Origin: an uncultured Tateyamaria sp.
Lineage (GTDB): Bacteria > Pseudomonadota > Alphaproteobacteria > Rhodobacterales > Rhodobacteraceae
Length of the DNA stretch: 34,708 bases
Assembly (NCBI GenBank): GCA_905480645.1
Contig: CAJQRC010000011.1
Location: forward strand, 1-34,708
Direction of reading: 5' to 3'
Below the pieces are notes generated by a model that did no database searches, was not told the origin of the DNA, and saw only the letters and a list, made by a program, of their open reading frames with translations. Positions 1-6,577 of the stretch are shown here, in pieces. Within the stretch, counting starts at the first letter, position 1; the number at the start of each line of letters is the position of its first letter. The position numbers were made by a program, and so were the translations under genes.

Positions 1-702
1 CATGGGGCCAAACGTGGCTTTATGAATGCTGCATCTCCGGGCGTTATCTCTCTTTTTCTACAAAACAATCATTACAAAACACGCGATGCATATTTGGCAG
101 CCCTCGCAGACGCAATGCGGGAAGAATACGAAACGATCATTGCCTCTGGTCTAGATCTTCAACTTGATTGTCCCGATCTAGCACTGTCGCGTCACATGTT
201 ATTTCAAGACTTATCAGACAAAGAATTCCTGAAAGTTGCGGCAACTCATGTCGAAGCGCTGAACCACGCCCTAAAAAACATCCCAGCAGAGAAGGTTCGC
301 GTTCATATCTGTTGGGGTAACTATGAGGGACCACACTGTTGCGATATTCCTATGAACACGGTGTTTTCAACACTTATGTCAACCAAGGCGCAGCACCTAT
401 TATTTGAAACTTCCAATCCTCGTCACGCACACGAATGGACTGTTTTTCGTGACCGAAAATCTGAAATTCCTGACAATAAAATCCTAATTCCAGGGGTTGT
501 CGATACGACCACTAACTTTGTCGAACATCCCGAGTTAGTGGCACAGAGGATAGAGAGGTTCTGTGATATAGTTGGGCGCGATCGCGTGATCTCTGGATCG
601 GATTGTGGCTTTGGAACCTTTGCAGGTTTCGGCGCGGTCGACCCAGACATCGCGTATGCCAAATTGACAGCGATGACCGAGGGTGCGGCACTTCTGTCAT
701 GA
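1..702 (+). CDS. MetE-like cobalamin-independent methionine synthase family protein (5' truncated)
   Basis: The reading frame is open from base 1, so the gene begins outside the window; about 233 C-terminal residues are present. It belongs to the MetE C-terminal TIM-barrel family, which moves an alkyl group onto a zinc-bound thiol (methionine synthase II, epoxyalkane:coenzyme M transferase and relatives). Family hallmarks are visible: an AASPGVI segment near the start, the LQLDCPDLA strand, and the four expected zinc ligands, namely His and Cys in VHICWGN, Glu in LLFETSNPR and Cys in SGSDCGFGTF. No MetE N-terminal domain can be judged because of the truncation. The stop codon overlaps the start of the downstream hydrolase (ATGA), so the two are translationally coupled. 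True methionine synthesis is only one option; many short homologues are uncharacterised and may act on other thiols or substrates. Confidence 0.85.
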   Translation, partial: HGAKRGFMNAASPGVISLFLQNNHYKTRDAYLAALADAMREEYETIIASGLDLQLDCPDLALSRHMLFQDLSDKEFLKVAATHVEALNHALKNIPAEKVRVHICWGNYEGPHCCDIPMNTVFSTLMSTKAQHLLFETSNPRHAHEWTVFRDRKSEIPDNKILIPGVVDTTTNFVEHPELVAQRIERFCDIVGRDRVISGSDCGFGTFAGFGAVDPDIAYAKLTAMTEGAALLS

Positions 703-1397
703 CGCCACTGATACTATTGCCAGGTATGATGTGCGATACACGGCTTTTTGAACCACAGATTGCAGGCCTTTCAGGCCTGAGACGAATTTTATCCGCACCA
801 ATATCTAAATATGACAATATGAGTGTAGGAGCTCGGGATTTTTTATCCTGGGCTCCACAAAAATTTGCTCTTGTAGGGTTATCAATGGGTGGCATTCTTG
901 CCATGGAAATTCTGCGTCAAGCGCCCGACCGTGTGCAGGGCCTCGTACTCATGGATACTAATCACTTACCAGAAGCCGAACACGTAAAGCTAAGCCGCGA
1001 AACACAAATTACCGCCGTATTAGAGGGCAATCTAGTTCGTGTTATGCGTGACGAAATGAAACCAAATTACCTCGCCAACGGGCCAAATCACAAACCTATC
1101 TTAAAACTTTGCATGGCGATGGCAAAAAACCTTGGTCCAAATGTTTTTGTCAGTCAGTCCAAAGCACTACGCGACCGAATTGACCAGACGCATACATTAC
1201 GCAGCTTTGTTGGCCCAGCGCTTGTTTTATGTGGACGCAATGATATCTTATGCCCCGTAGAGCGGCATCAGCTAATGCACAAATTAATGCCTCAAAGCAT
1301 CCTAAAAATTATTGAAAACTGTGGGCACCTTCCAACTTTAGAGCAGCCCGATGAAACCACGGCAGCGCTTCTTGGATGGATGAAAGCTTTAAATTAA
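699..1397 (+). CDS. Alpha/beta hydrolase
   Basis: Predicted cytoplasmic serine hydrolase of 232 residues. The start is taken at the ATG that overlaps the upstream stop (ATGA); an in-frame upstream extension to 603 would lie wholly inside the MetE-like gene and begins with non-family sequence. The nucleophile elbow is GLSMG (Ser at about residue 62), the acid is probably the Asp in GRNDILCP, and the catalytic His is in NCGHLPTLEQP, all in the right order and spacing for the fold. The N-terminal LLPGMMCDTRLF is the usual oxyanion-hole strand. Substrate is unknown. Tight coupling to the MetE-like gene suggests a shared pathway, perhaps hydrolysis of an ester or thioester made or used by the methyltransferase; that is inference. 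Confidence 0.85.
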   Translation: MTPLILLPGMMCDTRLFEPQIAGLSGLRRILSAPISKYDNMSVGARDFLSWAPQKFALVGLSMGGILAMEILRQAPDRVQGLVLMDTNHLPEAEHVKLSRETQITAVLEGNLVRVMRDEMKPNYLANGPNHKPILKLCMAMAKNLGPNVFVSQSKALRDRIDQTHTLRSFVGPALVLCGRNDILCPVERHQLMHKLMPQSILKIIENCGHLPTLEQPDETTAALLGWMKALN

Positions 1398-1463
1398 AAC
1401 ACAAGCCACAGCCGATAAAGGCATCGAGGGCTAATCACTCAACCCACCCAAAAATTAAATCAA

Positions 1464-1841
1464 TTAGTGTATCTGAAAAGAATTAGATAGCTTTTGACTA
1501 TCGGCGTAAATCCAAAGCCTCTTTATTGCGTCGCCATCTACTTCTGCTCTAAAACCAAAATAGGCGTCCAAGCCGTCACCTTTGGCAATAGCGTGGGTAA
1601 ATACCATGTTGCCTTCAGCCATCATACTTTCTGGGGTCACCGAAAAATTCTCAGGGAATGTTGATGGAATATTAGCAATCATGTTTTCTATAAAATCAGC
1701 AAAACCGTTATAAGTTCCAGATAAAGAGTGCGATCCATTCATTGTGACAACCACATCGTCTGTATGTAAAGTTTGAAATACTTCCATATCTCCACTTTCA
1801 AAACAGTCGAATGTTTTCTGCATTACTTCTTTAGGTGTCAT
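1464..1841 (-). CDS. SnoaL-like / NTF2-fold small protein
   Basis: A 125-residue protein with the features of the SnoaL-like polyketide cyclase / ketosteroid isomerase-related superfamily: an N-terminal helix (KEVMQKTFDCFESGDMEVFQTLHTDDVVVTM), a middle stretch with GTYNGFADFIENM, and C-terminal strands ending in a region like KRLWIYADSQKL. Members form a cone-shaped barrel that binds small hydrophobic ligands; some are isomerases or cyclases and many have no known activity. No catalytic residues can be assigned with confidence. It converges with the hydrolase gene, leaving 66 bp between them in which I see no convincing terminator. An AGG-containing ribosome-binding site (GGAGGTAAC) precedes the ATG. 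It has no operon partner. Confidence 0.7.
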   Translation of the reverse strand: MTPKEVMQKTFDCFESGDMEVFQTLHTDDVVVTMNGSHSLSGTYNGFADFIENMIANIPSTFPENFSVTPESMMAEGNMVFTHAIAKGDGLDAYFGFRAEVDGDAIKRLWIYADSQKLSNSFQIH

Positions 1842-2221
1842 TTAGTTACCTCCAGTTAAATAAAATCTCATAAAAATATATTAGCAAATTATGTCAACTT
1901 TCATTGTGGAAAGTTCTATCTCAATGGCACAAAGTGAAAAAATTTGCTCATTTATTAGGCATTACTGCCTTATACTAAAAAGTGCTCATGTCAGGAAACC
2001 AGACACCAAAAGGGCATGAAGATATGGTTTTTTACATGATTATTTCGGAGTCATTTTAACCTCTAATAAGTGTTATAAATTCTCTCTCAAAAGTTATCGC
2101 GTCCAGCTCTTTTGAGTAACGCATAAGCTGGATTCGGTCCCTTTATAACCGCTTTACAATTTAAACTAGATCCTTAAAAAATAATACTATTTCTTATTGA
2201 TCAAACATTTGGAGAATAAAA
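1842..2221. other. Gene-free 380-bp divergent intergenic region
   Basis: No coding potential is evident. It separates the minus-strand SnoaL-like gene from the plus-strand 126-aa gene. It contains a small hairpin, AGGCA-TTAC-TGCCT, at about 1959-1972, a TATAAA-like -10 element at 2074-2079, and the pseudoknot listed separately at 2086-2132. A good ribosome-binding site, GGAG, sits at 2211-2214, seven bases before the ATG at 2222. If transcription starts just after the TATAAA element, the 5' leader of the small gene is about 135 nt and begins with the pseudoknot. Confidence 0.6.
2086..2132 (+). ncRNA. Predicted H-type pseudoknot in the leader of the 126-aa gene
   Basis: Two perfect interleaved helices are readable. 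Stem 1 pairs CTCAAAAG (2086-2093) with CTTTTGAG (2109-2116). Stem 2 pairs TCCAGCT (2102-2108), inside the loop of stem 1, with AGCTGGA (2126-2132). There is no base between the 5' strand of stem 2 and the 3' strand of stem 1, so the helices could stack; the crossing loops are 8 nt (2094-2101) and 9 nt (2117-2125), suitable lengths for helices of 7-8 bp. This is the architecture of compact bacterial ligand-binding pseudoknots such as SAM-II, but the conserved SAM-II bases are not present. A role as a cis-regulatory element is inference. Confidence 0.5.
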
Positions 2222-2602
2222 ATGAGCTTTGAAATTGGAAGTACGGCATTTGGGTTCACTATGCGTGTTCCGGAAACTGATGAAACAGCTGTTGATGATT
2301 TGGTTTCATCTCACGCAAAGTGGATGTCTGAAACTCATTCTTTGGGGCATGAAGACGGAAAACTACAAACTCTTGAATACTTTATCACCAAAGCAACAGA
2401 ACTTAATGACATGATGGACCCACAAAAAGGTTCGACGGGTAATATCATATATACAGTTAGTGAAGTGCATATTGATGATGAGCATTTTGGCAAGCATGTC
2501 GAGTTAGGCCAAAACTGGTCACGAATTGGAGAGTTTTTTGAATTATTTGAAAAGTACTCTCCATTAGTAACTATGGGCGGAAGAGTTACGCAAAAACTCT
2601 AA
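2222..2602 (+). CDS. Hypothetical 126-aa protein
   Basis: I do not recognise the family. The protein is small, soluble and acidic, without a signal peptide or membrane segment. It alternates predicted strands and helices: a hydrophobic N-terminal strand (TAFGFTMRV), a helix beginning DETAVDDLVSSHAKWM, a middle strand (GNIIYTVSEVHI), and a helix rich in aromatic residues (WSRIGEFFELFEKY). That order would suit a small ferredoxin-like alpha/beta barrel domain, but this is only an impression. A strong ribosome-binding site (GGAG, 7-nt spacing) and plausible codon use support it as a real gene. It stands alone, with a structured leader upstream and a 73-nt hairpin starting 14 nt after its stop codon, so it is probably a separately controlled transcript. 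Confidence 0.65.
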   Translation: MSFEIGSTAFGFTMRVPETDETAVDDLVSSHAKWMSETHSLGHEDGKLQTLEYFITKATELNDMMDPQKGSTGNIIYTVSEVHIDDEHFGKHVELGQNWSRIGEFFELFEKYSPLVTMGGRVTQKL

Positions 2603-2616
2603 TCTGTTTCCTAAAA

Positions 2617-2689
2617 GCCCCACAGCCAGCACCTGTTACACCGTTAAGCACCAAATCTTAATGTCAGCCAATCAGGTGCGGCTAGGGGC
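2617..2689 (+). other. Long interrupted hairpin directly behind the 126-aa gene
   Basis: Three successive helices pair in register: GCCCC (2617-2621) with GGGGC (2685-2689), AGCC (2624-2627) with GGCT (2680-2683), and GCACCTG (2629-2635) with CAGGTGC (2673-2679), separated only by one small internal loop and a single bulged A. The apical region adds TTAAG (2644-2648) pairing with CTTAA. No run of T follows, so it is not a standard intrinsic terminator. It may protect the 3' end of the upstream mRNA, or be part of a small RNA. The GGGG at 2685-2688 could instead pair with CCCC at 2702-2705, giving an alternative structure. Confidence 0.5.
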
Positions 2690-3146
2690 CAACACATAAT
2701 TCCCCAGTAAGGCTAATTTTAGCACCATACAGGTCCATTTTAATTTCAAAATTTTACAGATGGGTAAAATCCATCTCTCATTAAAAATTCTGGGAACCTC
2801 TGAGAGACGTTTTTCGAAGTATCTCAAGATTTTAAAATATACCTTCATAATATAAAAGTGGTCTGTATGCGACGTTATTTTCAAGCACCTATTGAGGCAA
2901 ACCGTGCCCAAAAGTTATACAACGTCCTACTTTGTAGAAATACGGCTTAAACTATAGGGTTAATAAAATATCCAATGAACATTCATGGCGTGAGTATACT
3001 GAAGAATCTTACAGTTATGAAACATCACATAAGTATAAAGGAAATGAGTAACAGGTGACTTTATTAAACCTATTCTTTAAGCCCAAGCATTAAGGTCAGC
3101 GAGACCATCAAACAGTCCACTTCATTACCACTTAGGATCTAACTAA
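2690..3146. other. Gene-free stretch between the 126-aa gene and the histidine phosphatase
   Basis: AT-rich DNA with stop codons in all frames at short intervals. Short open frames here show no recognisable protein character. Near its end lies a minor hairpin, GGTC-AGCGA-GACC. I could not place a convincing promoter for the downstream gene, although several TATAAT-like hexamers occur. It may be decayed coding sequence, but I found no recognisable family in it. Confidence 0.5.
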
Positions 3147-3698
3147 ATGCATTTCGTAATAATAGCATTCCTAATGATAATCGCAACGCAGGCTTCGCCT
3201 GAAAACCGACACACTCTGGAAGAGGCCATAAAAGAAGTTGATGCCAATGTAGTATTTATGCGCCATGCATTAGCACCAGGCTTTGGTGACCCTGATAATT
3301 TTTCCTTGTCAGATTGCAGCACTCAAAGAAATCTCGATAAAGCTGGCCGAAAGCAAGCGCATGCTATTGGAGTTTCAATTAAAAAAAGCAGCGTTCATTT
3401 TAATGAAGTATTTTCTAGCCAATGGTGTCGCTGCAAAGAAACTACCGAGTTGCTAGAGTTAGGCCATTGGCAGACTTTTTCAGGCTTGAACTCATTTTTT
3501 CAAGGTTACGCAGATAAATCAATTACACTACGGGACTTAGAACTAAAGCTTAATAAAATAAATGATGATGGTGGTATTACCTTAATGGTAACCCATCAGG
3601 TAGTGATCCACGCCGCTACAGGAACATCAGTGGCTAGTGGTGAGTTAGTTGCGTACAATAGTTTAACTAAACTCAAAAAAACTTTTAAACTGGATTAA
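3147..3698 (+). CDS. Secreted histidine phosphatase family protein
   Basis: A 183-residue protein of the histidine phosphatase (phosphoglycerate mutase-like) superfamily. A short hydrophobic N-terminus (MHFVIIAFLMIIATQAS) reads as a signal peptide, so the enzyme is probably periplasmic. The catalytic RH pair is in VVFMRHALAPG (about Arg39-His40), followed by the family's GDPDNF segment, the QRNLDKAGRKQA motif, SSQWCRCKET (the Arg and Cys region typical of this secreted branch), and the second His in VTHQ. Members dephosphorylate small phosphoesters through a phosphohistidine; the substrate is not predictable. The length is normal for the family. The DUF3127 gene follows 13 bp downstream in the same direction and may be cotranscribed. 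Confidence 0.85.
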   Translation: MHFVIIAFLMIIATQASPENRHTLEEAIKEVDANVVFMRHALAPGFGDPDNFSLSDCSTQRNLDKAGRKQAHAIGVSIKKSSVHFNEVFSSQWCRCKETTELLELGHWQTFSGLNSFFQGYADKSITLRDLELKLNKINDDGGITLMVTHQVVIHAATGTSVASGELVAYNSLTKLKKTFKLD

Positions 3699-3700
3699 TC

Positions 3701-4139
3701 CATGCGCAATCATGAACTCAGTACTATCAGAAAAGGCTGTTATTGTGGAAATTAAAGGGAAGATTATTGAGCTGTTACCAAAAAAATCAGGACAATCGAC
3801 CAATGGAGAATGGCATAAGCAGGAATATATCCTGGAGACCGAATCTCAATACCCCAAAAAAATCTGCTTCATGGTCTGGGGTGAAAAAATTGATCAATTC
3901 AATATCAAAGAAGGGGAAGCCGTTGAGGTTTCAATAGATCTTGAAAGTCGTGAATATAATGGCCGCTGGTACACAGATGTCAAAGCTTGGAAAGTTTCGC
4001 GCGAAGGCACTAATGCAGATAGTGCGTATTCAAATACCAGTCAGCATCACTACACTCAGCAAGATACAATCAGTCCAACTTTAGACGACGATGAAATTCC
4101 ATTTTAAATTATGTAAAAAGTGCTAATGGATTGCGCATG
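3701..4139. repeat. 11-bp inverted repeats flanking the DUF3127 gene
   Basis: CATGCGCAATC at 3701-3711 recurs as its exact reverse complement, GATTGCGCATG, at 4129-4139. The two copies bracket the DUF3127 coding region almost exactly. No transposase and no target-site duplication is seen outside them, so they could be chance, a paired regulatory site, or the traces of a small mobile cassette. Confidence 0.3.
3712..4107 (+). CDS. DUF3127 OB-fold-like protein with an SSB-like C-terminal tail
   Basis: A 131-residue protein matching the DUF3127 pattern across residues 12-98: EIKGKIIELLPKKSGQS, then WHKQEYILE, KICFMVWGEKIDQF, GEAVEVSIDLESREYNGRWYTDVKAWKV. That strand order with a conserved NGRWYTD turn resembles a single-stranded-DNA-binding OB fold. 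A low-complexity linker rich in Ser, Thr, Gln and His follows (about 99-122), and the protein ends DDDEIPF, very like the DDDIPF tip by which SSB proteins recruit DNA repair and replication partners. From general knowledge, DUF3127 is best known from Bacteroidetes and their phages, so acquisition by transfer is possible. The ATG at 3712 has no clear ribosome-binding site. A role in DNA metabolism is inference from fold and tail. Confidence 0.75.
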   Translation: MNSVLSEKAVIVEIKGKIIELLPKKSGQSTNGEWHKQEYILETESQYPKKICFMVWGEKIDQFNIKEGEAVEVSIDLESREYNGRWYTDVKAWKVSREGTNADSAYSNTSQHHYTQQDTISPTLDDDEIPF

Positions 4140-4251
4140 ATATATATTGAAAACAACATCATGCCAGACCAACTGCGTAAGTAATTTAGAAATTTTAAAG
4201 GCATATCCATATTTGTCTAACAAAGCTAACATGATTATCTTAAAATATTTT

Positions 4252-4510
4252 CGAGCAAAGCGTTTAAAGAAAAGGCTTTAGAATTAACATTGCTGTTGAT
4301 GCATCATCAAAATACCAAGACAGCCTTCCGATTTCATCTGATACGATTATAGAAATGCTCGATAATTTAGGGATTACGTATACACGTTCTGATCATGTGC
4401 CCTTGAGGACGGTGGAGGTCACTAGGAAAATTTAAGGGTATTTTTTGGCCAGCGGAAATAAAACAAATGTCAGTAATGAAAAATGGTTATATGTATGTTG
4501 GTGGTCGAAC
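4252..4510 (+). pseudogene. Decayed copy of the proX-like prolyl-tRNA deacylase gene
   Basis: From about 4252 the sequence follows the upstream region and 5' part of the intact gene at 7762, offset by about 3.48 kb. Across roughly 140 bp (4272-4412) I count about 13 differences, near 91% identity. The start codon has become ATT, the frame is disturbed after the segment equivalent to codon 45 and a TAA follows at about 4433. Beyond that only weak protein-level similarity (FLASGNKTN, KWLYV) remains. The fragment stops next to the end of tctA, so the Tct operon lies between this remnant and the intact gene in direct-repeat arrangement. Confidence 0.8.
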
Positions 4511-4522
4511 TCTTCCAAATTA

Positions 4523-6031
4523 CTAACTTTTTCTGATAGGTAGCTTTCTTAATAATTTTTCCCAAAGTGGCGTCTGACTGAGGAGCATAAGTATAAGGCC
4601 AGTAGTTAAAATCAAAGAAATCGGGTTGGAAAAGAAGCCCCACAAGAAGTCCCCCAAATCCTGTCGCGCACGCAACATAGTACGGCGGTAATTACTGTCC
4701 ATCATAGGACCCAGAATAACCCCCAAAATAACTGGGCCCACTTGAAAACCGTAGGTTTTCATGAAGTAACCCACAACGCCAAATAACAGCATCCAATACA
4801 CGTCAACTGGATTATTCTGAATTGCATAAGTACCAACTGCACTGAGTACTATGATGAGTGGAATGAGCACTGCCTTTGGGCATTCAACAATTTTGGTAAA
4901 CATACGAATACCCGTTAAGCCAAAAATCAGCAAGAACACGTTCGCCAGAGTCAAACTGCCAACAATAAACCAGAAAAGATGTGGCGTCTCGACAAGCAAA
5001 AGAGGGCCCGGCTTAAGCCCATGGATAAACAGTGCACCAATGATCACCGCCGTCACAGCATCTCCTGGAATGCCGAGTGTCAACATTGGAATATGAGCAC
5101 CACCAACAGCAGCATTGTTGGCGGCTTCAGGAGCGACTAACCCTTCACGATTGCCAGTACCAAAAGGACGTTCAGGCTTTATTGTTGAACGCTTGGCATC
5201 GTCATAAGCCAGCAAAGCTGCAATATCACCCCCGGTACCCGGCAACGCGCCAATTATCGTACCAATACCGGATGCACGCATCGCCAACCAAAAATATTTC
5301 TTTATATCTGAAATTTTAGGGATTATCCGATCTATTTTTTGCCTTATAGCTGGCGTGTTTAGTGTGTGGAGCTGGACAAGTGCTTCAGCAACTCCAAAAA
5401 ATCCAATCATCGCAGCAACGTAAGGAATACCGCCAAGAAGATGGATCGACCCAAAAGTAAAACGCCCCTCTGCCGTCAATGGATCAAGCCCAACCATACC
5501 AATCAACACGCCAAGGGCTCCAGCAAAGACGCCCTTGGCAAAGCTTTCGCCAGATAGTGTACCAACTAAAAAAATACCAATAATACCAAGCAGTAGGTAA
5601 TCACGTGATTGAAACATCAGTGCAAATTTTGAAATGACCGGTGCGAACAATGCAAGCGCTAAAATCCCTACAAAACCTCCCAAAACGGACATGACTGTTG
5701 TCAGGCCAATAGCTTCTCCAGCTTCACCACGCTTGGCTAAGGGATAGCCTTCAATCGCAGTAGCAATTGCTGACGGCGCACCCGGAATATTGAGCAAAAT
5801 CGCTGTACGAGATCCTCCATAGACACCACCAAAAAAAATACCTGAAATTAAAGCTAGCGCTTCATTCACGTCCCATTTAAACGTAAATGAAATGAGGATC
5901 GAGGTCGCCATCGTGACAGACAACCCTGGGATCGCACCAACATAAATGCCCGCAAACGTTCCAATTGCCGTAAGAAATATCAGCCACGGGTCTGTCCAAG
6001 ATATTAAAAAAAAACCTATTATTTCAGTCAC
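4523..6031 (-). CDS. tctA: Tripartite tricarboxylate transporter, large permease subunit TctA
   Basis: A 502-residue polytopic inner-membrane protein, the usual length for TctA, the main translocation subunit of the three-part secondary transporter that takes up citrate or other carboxylates using an ion gradient and a periplasmic binding protein. Family signatures include GIYVGAIPGLSVTMA near the N-terminus, SGIFFGGVYGGSRTAILLNIPG, ALPGTGGDIAALLAYDDAKR (the second GxxPGxG-type loop), and GLVAPEAANNAAVGGAHIPMLTLGIPG. About eleven or twelve hydrophobic segments are evident. Its start overlaps the tctB stop by 4 bp, so it is coupled to the small subunit. It is the last gene of the operon. The specific carboxylate cannot be deduced. 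Confidence 0.95.
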   Translation of the reverse strand: MTEIIGFFLISWTDPWLIFLTAIGTFAGIYVGAIPGLSVTMATSILISFTFKWDVNEALALISGIFFGGVYGGSRTAILLNIPGAPSAIATAIEGYPLAKRGEAGEAIGLTTVMSVLGGFVGILALALFAPVISKFALMFQSRDYLLLGIIGIFLVGTLSGESFAKGVFAGALGVLIGMVGLDPLTAEGRFTFGSIHLLGGIPYVAAMIGFFGVAEALVQLHTLNTPAIRQKIDRIIPKISDIKKYFWLAMRASGIGTIIGALPGTGGDIAALLAYDDAKRSTIKPERPFGTGNREGLVAPEAANNAAVGGAHIPMLTLGIPGDAVTAVIIGALFIHGLKPGPLLLVETPHLFWFIVGSLTLANVFLLIFGLTGIRMFTKIVECPKAVLIPLIIVLSAVGTYAIQNNPVDVYWMLLFGVVGYFMKTYGFQVGPVILGVILGPMMDSNYRRTMLRARQDLGDFLWGFFSNPISLILTTGLILMLLSQTPLWEKLLRKLPIRKS

Positions 6032-6519
6032 TGAAAACCATCACGTAAAAATGTGCCTTGAGGTAAGAAGACTTGAAATACTTCGCGGAATATCACGTAT
6101 ATTACAGCAAGTATGATCCCAGTTAGAGCCAACATAACCAATGGGTTTTTCCGCCATAAAAATTGGAATGAGCAGAAAAGAAAGCAACCTGAACTAATCA
6201 CAAAACCCAGAATAGGCATCAATACAATGTAGCTAAAGACAAGTAAAATCAGAACAACGTGATTAAACGACATCACTTCAGAGAAAAAACCTGATTTATT
6301 ATCGAATTTTTTTGGTGTTTGAGCAGCTGAAAGTACGATTATAAGACCGGAAACAATCATGATACCGGAGGCTAACATAGGGAAGACACCAGGGGTCGCC
6401 TTTCCAGAAAATCCAGATATTAAATAAGCCTGCCAAAAAGCGGTGACTGAAAATACAACTATCAGCAAGGCGAATATAAGTTCTCCTGGCCTGCGGAAAT
6501 TGGCAGGTTCAGACATCAT
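6028..6519 (-). CDS. tctB: Tripartite tricarboxylate transporter, small permease subunit TctB
   Basis: A 163-residue membrane protein with four hydrophobic segments, the standard TctB architecture: a first segment after the cytoplasmic start (LIFALLIVVFSVTAFWQAYLI), a second around FPMLASGIMIVSGLIIVLSA, and a closing pair. TctB is the poorly conserved small subunit required with TctA for transport. It overlaps tctA by 4 bp and is separated from tctC by 58 bp that hold a strong hairpin. The ATG is preceded by another ATG codon pair (ATGATG); the choice between them shifts the protein by one residue. Confidence 0.9.
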   Translation of the reverse strand: MMSEPANFRRPGELIFALLIVVFSVTAFWQAYLISGFSGKATPGVFPMLASGIMIVSGLIIVLSAAQTPKKFDNKSGFFSEVMSFNHVVLILLVFSYIVLMPILGFVISSGCFLFCSFQFLWRKNPLVMLALTGIILAVIYVIFREVFQVFLPQGTFLRDGFQ

Positions 6520-6544
6520 CTGGAAATCTCCAAAGCTTGAGTGA

Positions 6545-6566
6545 CCGGCCCAAACACTCGGGCCGG
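6545..6566 (-). other. Intercistronic hairpin between tctC and tctB
   Basis: CCGGCCC (6545-6551) and GGGCCGG (6560-6566) form a perfect 7-bp all-GC stem with an 8-nt loop, in the 58-bp gap behind the binding-protein gene. No U-run follows in the direction of transcription, so it is unlikely to be a full terminator. By analogy with structures behind other binding-protein genes, it may stabilise the tctC end of the mRNA or lower the expression of the permease genes. Confidence 0.65.
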
Positions 6567-6577
6567 CACATAATCAA

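Noticed and set aside
603-698. Longer start for the alpha/beta hydrolase.
   Set aside because: The added 32 residues lie wholly within the MetE-like gene and are rich in Trp, Arg and Cys, unlike any hydrolase start. The ATG at 699 begins exactly at the first strand of the fold.
2601-2700. The hairpin behind the 126-aa gene as an integron attC site.
   Set aside because: The outer bases do not give the required RYYYAAC and GTTRRRY ends (GGCCAAC fails at the second base), and no integrase or second cassette site is present.
2672-2911. Minus-strand 79-codon open frame.
   Set aside because: It has no family resemblance, low-complexity composition, no good ribosome-binding site, and overlaps the hairpin region; probably chance.
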